A DNA stretch of 64,000 nt. It comes from an uncultured Lachnospiraceae bacterium. Lineage in GTDB: Bacteria; Bacillota; Clostridia; Lachnospirales; Lachnospiraceae. Positions 1 to 8,171 of this stretch are shown in pieces. The notes below the pieces were generated by a model. The model was not told the DNA's origin and made no database searches. It saw only the letters and a program-made list of their open reading frames with translations. The position numbers were made by a program, and so were the translations under genes. The stretch spans positions 1 to 64,000 of the forward strand of contig CAJTWM010000007.1 in the NCBI GenBank assembly GCA_910579805.1. The letters run 5' to 3'. Each line of letters starts with the position of its first letter. Within the stretch, counting starts at the first letter, position 1.

Positions 1-444
1 GCCTAGATTCAGCGGGCGAAATATTCCGCCTGCAATGTCTTTATCCAAAGTTTGTGGAACTTGAAGTCCTGTTGCCTTAGCAACTAAATTAGACATAAAT
101 TTATTTTCACCAGCTAATATTGTTGATGCATCACAAGGAATGCACGGGATATGGAAGAAAGCGCAAACAGAAGGAATAAGTGCCATAGGAGACAATTCAC
201 AACCGCCACAGTTTAAGTTCAGGACGTAATCTATATTAGGCAAAGTACTGCAAATTGCTTTGTCAACGAATGTTCTTACATCTAATATTAGCGGTCTGCA
301 TTTTAAGTCCTGTATTGCTAATAGCCATTTTGATATGACATCACTTTGCCAAACGTGATAATGCTCGAAACCAGGGGCATCTTCACCTTCAAAAGTATAA
401 ACAACACAAATTGTTTTTCCGAACATTTCATGAAGATCAGTCAT
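1..444 (-). CDS. D-Ala-D-Ala ligase-like ATP-grasp protein, 5' part only
   Basis: This open reading frame runs off the left edge of the window, so only the first 148 codons are visible. It starts at an ATG at 444 with GGAGG about 8 bases upstream. The C-terminal part of what is visible contains DASTILAGENKFMSN followed by VAKATGLQVPQT. That resembles the region of D-alanine-D-alanine ligases and related ATP-grasp enzymes that leads into the ATP-grasp domain (small residue, GENK/DK, then GLxVP). The N-terminal 100 residues do not match a standard Ddl closely. A peptide-ligase relative is therefore as likely as true cell-wall Ddl. It is transcribed away from the recombinase to its right. Family assignment is moderate; substrate is unknown. 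Confidence 0.6.
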   Translation of the reverse strand, partial: MTDLHEMFGKTICVVYTFEGEDAPGFEHYHVWQSDVISKWLLAIQDLKCRPLILDVRTFVDKAICSTLPNIDYVLNLNCGGCELSPMALIPSVCAFFHIPCIPCDASTILAGENKFMSNLVAKATGLQVPQTLDKDIAGGIFRPLNLG

Positions 445-530
445 TTGCGCTTCCTCCTTTGTATGCCATTCCATTTTTTGTCTGTTTAGAATATGTGATA
501 TAATCTGCTTGAAAAATATATGACTAAAAT

Positions 531-559
531 ATAACAGATAACTTTAAATTATCCGTTAT
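531..559. other. Palindrome with two 11-bp arms at the end of the recombinase gene
   Basis: Arms ATAACAGATAA and TTATCCGTTAT are separated by 7 bases (CTTTAAA) and pair at 10 of 11 positions. The right arm overlaps the recombinase stop codon at 556-558. Two 11-bp arms around a short spacer is the geometry of dif/core sites for tyrosine recombinases. On the minus strand the palindrome is also followed by a short T-rich stretch, so it could simply be the gene's AT-rich terminator. Confidence 0.4.
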
Positions 560-1485
560 CCATCCCCTCCAACCACCATCAAATTCCGCGGATGTTTCTT
601 CACTAAAATCTCTTTTTGCTTCACATTGGACACATGCGTATAAATCTCCGTAGTACTGATCGAACTATGCCCAAGCATCCGCTGGATATACCTGATATCT
701 ACATCCTGTTCCAGCAGCAGCGTAGCGAAAGAATGCCGGAACATATGCGGTGTGATATGCTGTTCGATACCGGCAAGCTTGGCATACCGGTCTATCATAA
801 ACCGTACTGATTGATCGGAGAGTTTATGCTGCAGTCGGTTTACAAAAAAATACCCACAAACGGCGATTTCTTCCTTAAAAGTTTCCTGATACAGGCTCAA
901 TGCCTTAAGAACTGCAGGATTTCCAATCTGTAAGATTCTTTCCTTGGCGCCTTTTCCATAAATCAACACGTTACTGCTCTTAAGATCAATAGATTCTGTT
1001 TTTAAAGAACATAACTCTGATATACGCATACCTGTAGCAAACAAGAGTTCAATAACGGCAATATCCCGAATACAGCACCGAATCTGGTAGCTAGATTCTG
1101 CCAGTTCTTTTTGTGCATACAGTGTTGTCAAAAAGGCCTGTATCGAATGAAAGGGAATGGTTTTGGGCAGGAGTTTAGCTTCTCTGAAACGGATATCCAA
1201 TCGGGCAAACGGATTTTCCGGCAAGAGTTCCTTATATTCTAAATAATGAAAAAAGGCTTTTAAACTGGCTATCTTCCGTTTGGTGGTCTTGGGTTTATAT
1301 TGTTTGTGCAAATAAGTTATATATGGATCTACGGTATCTTTTGATAAAAAATCCGTAAAATTTTGGCAAAAGGTCTGATATTGGCTCAAATCAATCCGAT
1401 AGGCTTTCAAAGTTTTAGTGTCCAGTCGTTTCCTATACTCGCAATATGCAAGATATTCAGTAATAAGGTAATGTAAATCGATCAT
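556..1485 (-). CDS. Tyrosine recombinase / XerC-D-like integrase
   Basis: A 309-residue site-specific DNA recombinase. The N-terminal half is the SAM-like core-binding domain. The C-terminal half carries the catalytic set: the first Arg in ATGMRISEL, the HxxR motif in HMFRHSFA, the GH pair in MLGHSSIS, and the nucleophile Tyr in TEIYTHV. Length matches XerC/XerD and small integron- or transposon-type integrases. It breaks and rejoins DNA through a 3'-phosphotyrosine link. A dif-like palindrome overlaps its stop codon. No phage genes lie nearby, so it is either a stand-alone Xer paralogue or the remnant of a small mobile element. Start at 1485 is the first ATG of the frame. Confidence 0.9.
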   Translation of the reverse strand: MIDLHYLITEYLAYCEYRKRLDTKTLKAYRIDLSQYQTFCQNFTDFLSKDTVDPYITYLHKQYKPKTTKRKIASLKAFFHYLEYKELLPENPFARLDIRFREAKLLPKTIPFHSIQAFLTTLYAQKELAESSYQIRCCIRDIAVIELLFATGMRISELCSLKTESIDLKSSNVLIYGKGAKERILQIGNPAVLKALSLYQETFKEEIAVCGYFFVNRLQHKLSDQSVRFMIDRYAKLAGIEQHITPHMFRHSFATLLLEQDVDIRYIQRMLGHSSISTTEIYTHVSNVKQKEILVKKHPRNLMVVGGDG

Positions 1486-1711
1486 AAATAAAGATTCTCC
1501 TTAGTTTTTTTACCATTATGGGTGCAAGTATGAAAATTGTCCAATGAGAAAGATTTAGCAAGTTGTATCATTAAATTTTCTCATAATTGTGATCCCGGTC
1601 TATGGCCAGAATGGAAATTCATACATATTGGAGCTTGAAGAGAGTGTTTTAATATGATAATTTAGGATAAAAGAGGTTGATCTAAGGCAGTGATGGGTAA
1701 AACAATAAGAA

Positions 1712-2335
1712 ATGCATAAACAATGCGGAAAACAATCAGAAAGGCATGCTGAATACATAGATATGGATTATTATAAAGTACTGGAAATAGCGGAATGTGC
1801 AGATGAAGAACAAATTAAGCAGGCATACAGAAGATTAGCCAAGAAGTATCATCCTGATCTTAACGGGAATGGTCCTGAAACGGAAGAGAAGTTTAAAGAT
1901 ATTGTAAAAGCATATAAAGTTTTGAGTGATGCGTCAAAGAGAAAAGTATATGATGCAAAGAGAAGAAAGCCTGTAATATATGGTAATCCAAGGCGTAAAG
2001 ATACTCAAAAAACCAGCGCTAATCACGATAAATCAAATGATAGTACGGGAGCTCACTGTAAGACAGTATACGATAAATCTAAATGTAACAAAACCAACCA
2101 CAGTGAGACTGAGTGCGGTGAAATAAATCATAACGGCTCAATTCACAAAGATGATCACTATAATGCAGCCGAAACTAAAGCAAACAGGTCAAATTTTACC
2201 AAGAATCTGGAACGGTATTTTGGTTTTGCGTTTGAGGAAGGAAAAAAGATCGTGAAAGAGCAGGGGAATCAGGAAATGTCTGAGGATTCGAAAGAACTGG
2301 CAGAGATACTTAAGATGTTCATGAAGATGAAATAG
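1712..2335 (+). CDS. J-domain (DnaJ-like) protein
   Basis: A 207-residue protein with an N-terminal J domain at about residues 18-85. It has MDYYKVLEI at the start of helix I and the diagnostic HPD in KKYHPDLNGN, the site that stimulates DnaK ATPase. No G/F region, zinc-finger CxxCxGxG repeats or C-terminal client-binding domains of true DnaJ are present. The middle (about 90-155) is a low-complexity, Lys/Asn/His/Thr-rich linker, and the last 50 residues are predicted helical. It is a class C J-protein, probably recruiting DnaK to a specific partner. The start at 1712 has only a weak ribosome binding site. The Met at 1763, immediately before the J domain, is an alternative. Confidence 0.75.
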   Translation: MHKQCGKQSERHAEYIDMDYYKVLEIAECADEEQIKQAYRRLAKKYHPDLNGNGPETEEKFKDIVKAYKVLSDASKRKVYDAKRRKPVIYGNPRRKDTQKTSANHDKSNDSTGAHCKTVYDKSKCNKTNHSETECGEINHNGSIHKDDHYNAAETKANRSNFTKNLERYFGFAFEEGKKIVKEQGNQEMSEDSKELAEILKMFMKMK

Positions 2336-2336
2336 G

Positions 2337-2559
2337 TATGTTGAAGTTGAGCCGTCAGACAAGGACCACAGTTATTTTATATCAAGATTGTTTATTCATG
2401 AAGGCTATGCCGTTCGGTTTAGATATGCTGCCGTAATACCGGAAACAAGGACTCGGTAGAGAACTTGTTTTCCGGTATTTGCGGACAGAACAGAAAAAAT
2501 GCAGAAAAGAGGTTCGGCATACCTGTCTAAAATCCAAAATGGGGATGTATAAGAAATGA
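2337..2559 (+). pseudogene. Decayed GNAT acetyltransferase remnant
   Basis: Two short coding pieces in different frames read like one broken GNAT gene. The first (2337 to about 2445) gives a strand-turn-strand piece ending AAVIPET. The second (2446-2559) gives QGLGRELVFRYL and ends in KSKMGMYKK. QGLGREL resembles the acetyl-CoA-binding Q/RxxGxG/A loop of GNAT enzymes. Frame is lost at about 2445 by a small indel, and neither part has its own start. It lies directly downstream of the J-domain gene and convergent with the next gene. The family call is an inference from the motif order. Confidence 0.4.
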
Positions 2560-2570
2560 TCATACAATAT

Positions 2571-3674
2571 TCATTTCTTGCCGCCTAATTCTAACAACCT
2601 CAAATAATGAGGAATGTCCTCCTTCACGGGCCGGATTTTAAAGGGTGCGCCGCAGCATCCGCAATGCCATTTTTCCGCTCCTTCAAATTCGTATTTTACT
2701 CCAAACTTGCAGGTTCCGTTGATGCGGTTCTGACACCCGGCATCGCTGAGACGGAATATCTCCAAAATTCTTTCGGGACATTCATTCAAATATGCCAAGC
2801 ATTTCTCCGCATTACGGATTCTCAACTCCAAATAGAGCGTTCCTTTATCGGAAGTTAATGCATAATCGTATGCGGCAGATTTTTTACAAGTATACCGGAC
2901 AGATGGTCCTTCATTGGCGTCGCCTTTTGACTTTGCGTATCCGCGTTCCGTCAGGAGACGATCCAAAACGAATATTACTTCTTTATCCGCTTCATTATGC
3001 ATCTTATCCGCCACATAACCGTAGCCTTCCGCCAAACTGCATGTATGGAGATCCTCCGCTAATATTCCATGATTCCAGCTAATAAAAGCGTTGCTGAACG
3101 CAGCCATATTCGAAGAATCATTTTTTACATTCTTTAGCTGGGTATTTGTTACTTTTTTAGCAACAGCAGAAAGAACTTCTAATATATTCCGGTCGTCCGG
3201 ATAATCGATTTCCAGATAAGCGCCTGATGACAGGCTGTACTTTTGGATTCCGTTAAATACAAAACCGTGGTCACACAAGACCTCTAATAATAAATTTGTT
3301 TTTTTGACTTTGTTTATTTTTTTGATTTCCGCCGTATCTGCAACAAATATATTTTTCTCGAAATTGCCGCAGGCAAACAGGCAGAGCATAAAACAGAACA
3401 GATTCCACGGCGCTTTCCGCGCTTCTCTTGCCTGATTCGAAAAGTAGTCATATTCATCGGCTTTATATAACGGCAGTCCGAACCTTTGAGGGGAATCAGC
3501 CATATCGGAATATATTTGATAAAACATTTCTCCGACAGTCCTGAATGCGCTTTCAAACTCTTCATGGGAGAGCGATCGTAAAAAGTCGGGGTGTATTTCC
3601 AGTTGATCGGGAATATCTACCAGTTCATTACGGCGTATCAAGGCCCATTGGCTGGCTAAATAAGTGTCTTTCAT
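2571..3674 (-). CDS. Hypothetical protein with C-terminal cysteine cluster
   Basis: A 367-residue soluble protein with no domain I recognise. No signal peptide or membrane segment is seen. The last 60 residues contain CQNRINGTCKFG followed about 15 residues later by WHCGCCGAPF, a spacing that suggests a small zinc-binding domain. The start at 3674 is well supported by AGGAGG about 6 bases upstream. It lies 40 bases downstream of the MerR-family regulator on the same strand, so the two are probably one transcription unit and this protein may be the regulated output. Function unknown. Confidence 0.7.
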   Translation of the reverse strand: MKDTYLASQWALIRRNELVDIPDQLEIHPDFLRSLSHEEFESAFRTVGEMFYQIYSDMADSPQRFGLPLYKADEYDYFSNQAREARKAPWNLFCFMLCLFACGNFEKNIFVADTAEIKKINKVKKTNLLLEVLCDHGFVFNGIQKYSLSSGAYLEIDYPDDRNILEVLSAVAKKVTNTQLKNVKNDSSNMAAFSNAFISWNHGILAEDLHTCSLAEGYGYVADKMHNEADKEVIFVLDRLLTERGYAKSKGDANEGPSVRYTCKKSAAYDYALTSDKGTLYLELRIRNAEKCLAYLNECPERILEIFRLSDAGCQNRINGTCKFGVKYEFEGAEKWHCGCCGAPFKIRPVKEDIPHYLRLLELGGKK

Positions 3675-3714
3675 AACGTTTCCTCCTATTTTGCATTATA
3701 TAGCAGCCGCAGCC

Positions 3715-4719
3715 TTATATCTCCAAAATCGGGCCGGCTTTAGTAAAATCCAAGGATTCAGGGGTTGGCTTATTCCGGATTTTTATGGGGACATAGATAT
3801 CCATTTGGTCGTATCCTAAAGCGTTCCGTATCTCCACCGTCGGGTTGACCATATGGCCCATTGTCCTGTGTCCCGGCCGCTCGTCAAGTTCGAATCCGCT
3901 GCTTTCTAACCATTTTAAAATACCCGAATAAACTCTTCCGCCCATATCGTCGTCTCCGTCTACTGACATGGCGGCGGCATATAATCCTCCCTCAAATTCG
4001 ATCAATTCGTAGGGGATCGTATCTTCTTTTGTGACCCAGTCTTCCACCGCCCAGATCCAGACGGCTCTTCCGTCTTCTTCAAACCAAAGGAAATCGGGAG
4101 CGCCGTATATCATTTTTTTAACCAGATCGTTGTGTTTTTCCTGCCATTGCTGAAAGATTCCCATAACATTTTCAATCGTATCAAGGCCGGATGAAAAAGC
4201 CCGAAAGGGATTGATCCGGATGATCCGTATTTCCGGAGCCTTTTTTAGTTTGTCGGTAACGTCCAACAGACGATTTAGACTTGAGGTATGTTGGTCAAAA
4301 GAAAGATTGGCAATACGGTTTTCTACTTTTGCAGCTTTGTCATATAGTCTCTTTATATCGGTGTCTTGGCTGAAATCAGCTTGTTTGATCTGCCCGATAA
4401 ATTCCAAAATAATATTTTTTAAATCCTGCAGCAGCGCGACTTCGCCGTCAATATCGTTTACTTTTCTTCCAAGGACATCTAAAACGGTTTCGGAATCGGG
4501 CGCCTGAAAAATGAATCGGATATCCTTAATACTGATATTTAATTTACGCAGGATCAAAATTTGTTCCAAACGCTTAAGGGCTTGCTGATCATATAGTCTA
4601 TATGCATAATCAGCGCTTCTTGTACTTTTTATCAGTCCCATATCTTCGTAATATCGTAATGCGCGTGCGGATATATCATATTTTATCGAAACCTCTCTTA
4701 TTTTGACCAACTCTGTCAT
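3715..4719 (-). CDS. MerR-family regulator with GyrI-like effector domain
   Basis: Starting at 4719 this is a 334-residue transcriptional regulator. Residues 1-70 are a MerR helix-turn-helix (VKIREVSIKYDISARALRYY, then YEDMGLI). Residues 75-125 are the dimerisation coiled coil. Residues 140-334 resemble the GyrI/BltR-type effector-binding domain, which binds lipophilic or cationic drugs. I prefer the Met at 4719 because AGGAAAGG lies about 10 bases upstream; an in-frame ATG at 4749 has no comparable site. The promoter at 4841-4871 has the long 19-bp spacer that MerR proteins untwist, so autoregulation is likely. The hypothetical gene at 2571-3674 follows in the same operon. Confidence 0.85.
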   Translation of the reverse strand: MTELVKIREVSIKYDISARALRYYEDMGLIKSTRSADYAYRLYDQQALKRLEQILILRKLNISIKDIRFIFQAPDSETVLDVLGRKVNDIDGEVALLQDLKNIILEFIGQIKQADFSQDTDIKRLYDKAAKVENRIANLSFDQHTSSLNRLLDVTDKLKKAPEIRIIRINPFRAFSSGLDTIENVMGIFQQWQEKHNDLVKKMIYGAPDFLWFEEDGRAVWIWAVEDWVTKEDTIPYELIEFEGGLYAAAMSVDGDDDMGGRVYSGILKWLESSGFELDERPGHRTMGHMVNPTVEIRNALGYDQMDIYVPIKIRNKPTPESLDFTKAGPILEI

Positions 4720-4840
4720 GTCAGATTTTCCTTTCCTATGTGTTTTCATTATTCCCGGTATAGAGGACCGCTGATGTTTTACATGACTTATCTAAGACCT
4801 GCCTGTAAAATGGGATTCATGCAACCGCTCTATGTTATAT

Positions 4841-4871
4841 ATTATAAACGTTTCCCTAACGGCAGAGTCAA
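4841..4871 (-). promoter_or_regulatory. MerR-type promoter with 19-bp spacer
   Basis: On the minus strand TTGACT (4871-4866) and TATAAT (4846-4841) are separated by 19 bases rather than the usual 17. The spacer contains CTGCCGTTAGGG, similar in layout to the imperfect dyads bound by MerR/BltR/TipA regulators. It lies about 120 bases upstream of the MerR-family gene that it should drive. Confidence 0.7.
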
Positions 4872-5050
4872 TATTAATGCGTAAAATGTGAGGAGAATTC
4901 CTAAGCGCACTGCCGTATTGTCTGCTACAGTAGGATTTGGATTGAGAAGCCGGATAAAATGTTGTACAATATGTTGCAGGCGCACAGGGAGACCGCTCCT
5001 GCAGTCGGCCGCCCTGATGCCATCCATTCTTTGGTAAACGAGGTGATATT

Positions 5051-5770
5051 ATGCTGCGTATAGCAGTTTGTGACGATGATAACAGAACCGTTCAAAGGCA
5101 CAAAGCCCTTGCGGAAGACTGCATGAAGCAATGCGGCAGCGTAGGAGAAGTGGCAGCTTATACTGTCAGTGATAATCTTCTTTATGATATTGCGGAGGAT
5201 AAGTTTTTCTTTGATCTGATCTTGCTGGATATAGAAATGCCGGGGAATACAGGAATGGAGATTGCGGAAAAGATCAAACCATATCTGCCGAACGTAAAGA
5301 TCATTTTCATCACTTCCCATATTGAATATGCAATAGATGCTTTTGAGCTGTCCATATTTCGTTATGTGCCGAAAGACGATATAGAAAAACGGCTTCCGGC
5401 AGCGATAAGGGACGCCGTCAGGCTGATCGAATTGGAAGACGGCAAAACTTATACCATTCGGACAAACAGCCGCTTGGAGAAAATTCCGTACAAAGAAATC
5501 TACTATATCGAGAGAGACGGGAAAAATGCCGTTATTACTGCCGTGGGAGGAATTTCCAAAGTGCGGAAAAGCTTACAGCAGGTTTATGAGGAATTGGATA
5601 TGGAAGAGTTTATTTATATCGATAGAGGCTGTATCGTAAACATCATACATATCATGCAGATCAAAGACGGTACGGCAGTGTTGAAAAACGGTACGGCGCT
5701 TTCCATAAGCCGCTCTCATTTACAGGAAGTGAAAGAGGAGATCAATCATTATTGGGGGACGCATATATGA
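5051..5770 (+). CDS. LytTR-family response regulator (AgrA-like)
   Basis: A 239-residue response regulator. Residues 1-120 are the receiver domain, with acidic residues in AVCDDDN, the phospho-acceptor Asp in LLDIEMPG, and the conserved Lys in VPKDD. Residues 135-235 are a LytTR DNA-binding domain (YKEIYYIERDGKN, then a C-terminal FIYIDRGCIVN segment). It should be phosphorylated by the GHKL kinase encoded next, whose ATG overlaps this stop codon by ATGA. Downstream lie a small membrane protein and an ABC transporter. This resembles agr or bacteriocin-type peptide sensing that controls an exporter. No signal-peptide gene was found in the locus. Confidence 0.9.
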   Translation: MLRIAVCDDDNRTVQRHKALAEDCMKQCGSVGEVAAYTVSDNLLYDIAEDKFFFDLILLDIEMPGNTGMEIAEKIKPYLPNVKIIFITSHIEYAIDAFELSIFRYVPKDDIEKRLPAAIRDAVRLIELEDGKTYTIRTNSRLEKIPYKEIYYIERDGKNAVITAVGGISKVRKSLQQVYEELDMEEFIYIDRGCIVNIIHIMQIKDGTAVLKNGTALSISRSHLQEVKEEINHYWGTHI

Positions 5771-7065
5771 GAGAGCCGTTTATTTTGTTTTCCGATATCG
5801 CGGCCGGAGGCGTGAGAGCCATCGTGTATCTGCTTCTTGTACATCGGCTGCTTCCGGGCAGGCAGCCGGAAAAGAAAGGGGTTATAATGGCGATTGGCGG
5901 AATCGCCGTCATGTTCGGTATACTGCATATAGCGGGAATGCCGGATGTCTATCGTATGGTGTGGGAAACTGTTTGGATCGCCGTCTGTGCCGGACGCTTT
6001 CAGAAGGAGGATGCTAAAATGAGCCTGTTTATCGGGATCTTTTATGAAATTGAAATTTCGCTTTGGCAATTTCTTTTGTCGGCATGGTCGGGGATCTTGC
6101 TTCGTTCTCCGGCGTTTCTTGATTATGGCACGGGCAGCGGTCAGGCTGCCTTTTGGCTGTTTCATGGATTGCTGGCGGGGGTGGCGTTATTTGTTTGGAA
6201 ACATCCGGATATGACGGGAAAAGAAGCGTTCCGCCTGACGTCGGCGATCGCAGTGTCAGGTTTTATCGCCGTAGTAACGTTATCCCAACAGTCTGTACTT
6301 GCCATTGCAGACGATACGCTGGATATGTGGACGATTTTAGCTGTGGTTTTCATGATGTCCGTGCTGGTCTTTAATATGAACCGGCAATATGAGATAGAAA
6401 AAGAGCTTGCCGTCCTGAAATCGGAGCAGGCGGCATTACTGGAACGGGATTATACTGCCCTGAATCATGCTTATGCGGCCAATGCAAAGCTGTTTCATGA
6501 TTTTCACAATCATATCGGCGTACTACGGCAATTTCTTTCTCATAAGAAGACGGAAGAGGCGATACGGTACTTGGATGCATTACAGGCCCCTATGCAGGAA
6601 ATGACTGACAAGATATGGACGGGGGACGAGACGGTCGATTATCTCATTAACAGTAAAGCGCAGGCGGCTGCGGCTGGGGAGGTAGGGTATCAGGTACAAG
6701 TGGAGTTTCCGCGCCACACGAATCTGCAAAGCGCCGATCTGTGCGCTATATTAGGAAATCTTTTGGACAACGCTTTAGAGGCGGCCAGGCAGGCGGCGGA
6801 GAAGGAGCGGCGGTTCGTGCGTCTTACGATCCGCAGGATCAATCAAATGCTGGTCATAAAAGTAGAAAACGGTTTTGCCGTTCTGCCTGCTGCAAAAGAT
6901 GGGGAGCTGATAACATCAAAAGAGGAAAACGGACTGCATGGATGGGGGTTAAAAAGTGTCCGGACCGCTGCTGAAAAGTATTGCGGCTGTGTACGCACTT
7001 CTTATTCGGAAAACATATTTCGGGCCGTCGTTACGTTGTCTTATGAAGGGATAACAATGGAATAA
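5767..7065 (+). CDS. GHKL-domain sensor histidine kinase (AgrC-like)
   Basis: A 432-residue sensor kinase starting at the ATG at 5767, which overlaps the regulator's stop codon (translational coupling). The first ~210 residues are a run of hydrophobic segments, six or so by eye, as in AgrC-type peptide sensors. A short linker leads to the phospho-acceptor His region (KLFHDFHNHIGVLRQF), then the ATPase N-box NLLDNALEAAR and a G-box GLHGWGLKSV. HPK10-type kinases of this architecture sense extracellular peptides. Its partner is the LytTR regulator just upstream. The ligand is unknown. Confidence 0.9.
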   Translation: MREPFILFSDIAAGGVRAIVYLLLVHRLLPGRQPEKKGVIMAIGGIAVMFGILHIAGMPDVYRMVWETVWIAVCAGRFQKEDAKMSLFIGIFYEIEISLWQFLLSAWSGILLRSPAFLDYGTGSGQAAFWLFHGLLAGVALFVWKHPDMTGKEAFRLTSAIAVSGFIAVVTLSQQSVLAIADDTLDMWTILAVVFMMSVLVFNMNRQYEIEKELAVLKSEQAALLERDYTALNHAYAANAKLFHDFHNHIGVLRQFLSHKKTEEAIRYLDALQAPMQEMTDKIWTGDETVDYLINSKAQAAAAGEVGYQVQVEFPRHTNLQSADLCAILGNLLDNALEAARQAAEKERRFVRLTIRRINQMLVIKVENGFAVLPAAKDGELITSKEENGLHGWGLKSVRTAAEKYCGCVRTSYSENIFRAVVTLSYEGITME

Positions 7066-7080
7066 GATTTCTTAAAGAAA

Positions 7081-7130
7081 CTGCCGCTTTACGATTTATT
7101 AATCGTTAAAGCGACAGCCCCTAATTTTTT
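7081..7130 (+). terminator. Hairpin after the GHKL kinase gene
   Basis: GCTTTACGAT pairs with ATCGTTAAAGC across a 5-6 base loop, extended by CTG/CAG at the base. A run of six T follows at 7125-7130. The second hairpin at 7142-7184 ends with the same GCGACAGCCCC string, so the two look like tandem copies. Confidence 0.5.
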
Positions 7131-7141
7131 GCAAAGCAAAG

Positions 7142-7184
7142 AGGCTGCGCACTGATCATATTTAGTGCGACAGCCCCTTTTTTG
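7142..7184 (+). terminator. Rho-independent terminator
   Basis: GGCTGCGCACT pairs with AGTGCGACAGCC (one bulge) around an A/T-rich loop and is followed by TTTTTT. It ends the regulator-kinase transcript and separates it from the ABC operon. Confidence 0.8.
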
Positions 7185-7203
7185 CGGTCAAAAACCGACC
7201 GAT

Positions 7204-7243
7204 TGCGGACGTTTCCGCATATTCCGGTTTTTTAGGATATGAT
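7204..7243 (+). promoter_or_regulatory. Palindromic site and possible -10 before the ABC operon
   Basis: TGCGGA and TCCGCA flank CGTT as a perfect inverted repeat (7204-7219). TATGAT at 7238-7243 could be the -10 box; no good -35 is seen, so the palindrome occupies the -35 position. It may be where a regulator binds. Confidence 0.35.
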
Positions 7244-7285
7244 AGAACCATGATAAACAAGAAACGATGGAAGGAGGTAAGGCTG

Positions 7286-7462
7286 ATGAGACATATAGTG
7301 ATTCGCGGAATGATGGGGCTGATCTGGCTGACGGCGGCTATTGTGAGCAGCCTGTCCGGTAACTGGGAGATGAGTGTCTTTTATATTCTATTATGCGGAG
7401 CGTTTCTGTTTTCCGCATATGGGGAATGGAAAAGGGAAAAGGACGGCAAAGGAGGAAAATGA
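7286..7462 (+). CDS. Small two-helix membrane protein of the ABC operon
   Basis: A 58-residue protein from the ATG at 7286, which has AAGGAGG about 8 bases upstream. An in-frame ATG at 7250 lacks such a site. Two hydrophobic stretches (about residues 6-22 and 29-46) are followed by a Lys/Glu/Gly-rich tail. Its stop codon abuts the ribosome binding site and start of the ABC ATPase, so the two are co-translated. I do not recognise a family. By position it is probably a small accessory subunit or leader-like protein of the exporter. Confidence 0.6.
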   Translation: MRHIVIRGMMGLIWLTAAIVSSLSGNWEMSVFYILLCGAFLFSAYGEWKREKDGKGGK

Positions 7463-7463
7463 A

Positions 7464-8171
7464 ATGGGAACGGCAGTTATGGCGGTCAAAAATCTGAATG
7501 CATGGTATGGCAGTGAGAAAAGGATACTGTCTGACTTCTCTTTAGAGCTTGAAGAACATGAAATAGTTGGGCTGATTGGATTAAATGGAGCGGGGAAAAC
7601 TACTTTTTTCAAAGTACTGTCGGGTTTGCTTTCCACGTTTCGTTCCGAGGGAATCTTGTTTTATGGAGATCCGGTCAGGCTGCGGGGAAGGGATTTCAAA
7701 ACCTGCCGGTATACGGTGTTTGCCGAAGATGACTCTTTTTCGTATTTTACATTTTGGGAATATCTGTCTTATGTGTTTTCGGCCTATCGAAAGGAAGTAC
7801 CGGACGTATCGGAACTGATACAGGGATTCCGGTTTGAGGATTATGGGGATACTTTGTTAAGGGATCTGTCGACAGGGAATCGCAAAAAGGCGTTTCTGAT
7901 CACTGCATTTGCATTGAAACCCCCATTACTCTTTTTGGACGAACCGGTCAACGGATTGGACTTTCAGAGTACCGAATATTTATATCGGCAGATTGCCGGT
8001 TACAAAGAGCATGGGACGGTCTTGTTTTCCTCTCATATTTTGGAAAGTATCACATTGACTTCCGACCGGGTATTGGTATTGGAAAACGGGAAGATCCGGC
8101 GGACTTTTGAACACGGGCAAATAAGTTCGGCAGACATTCGGGAGGCTCTCGGTTATGAAAATGATAAGTAA
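7464..8171 (+). CDS. ABC transporter ATP-binding protein
   Basis: A 235-residue ATPase starting at the ATG at 7464 (GGAGG 8 bases upstream). It shows Walker A GLNGAGKTT, a degenerate signature LSTGNRKK in place of LSGGQ, Walker B LLFLDEPVNGLD, and the H-loop Ser-Ser-His. The degenerate signature is common in small BcrA-like exporters. It would power the integral membrane protein encoded next, whose ATG overlaps this gene by 17 bases. The regulator and kinase upstream suggest peptide-controlled export or self-resistance. Substrate unknown. Confidence 0.88.
   Translation: MGTAVMAVKNLNAWYGSEKRILSDFSLELEEHEIVGLIGLNGAGKTTFFKVLSGLLSTFRSEGILFYGDPVRLRGRDFKTCRYTVFAEDDSFSYFTFWEYLSYVFSAYRKEVPDVSELIQGFRFEDYGDTLLRDLSTGNRKKAFLITAFALKPPLLFLDEPVNGLDFQSTEYLYRQIAGYKEHGTVLFSSHILESITLTSDRVLVLENGKIRRTFEHGQISSADIREALGYENDK

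Noticed and set aside
1600..1665. Short frame VIPVYGQNGNSYILELE between the recombinase and the J-domain gene
   Set aside because: Looks like a gene tail but has no start, no upstream coding sequence and no clear family.
2382..2567. 61-codon minus-strand frame after the J-domain gene
   Set aside because: No ribosome binding site, and the plus strand there reads as a decayed GNAT gene.
4925..5320. 131-codon minus-strand frame opposite the LytTR regulator
   Set aside because: Shadow of the receiver-domain codons.
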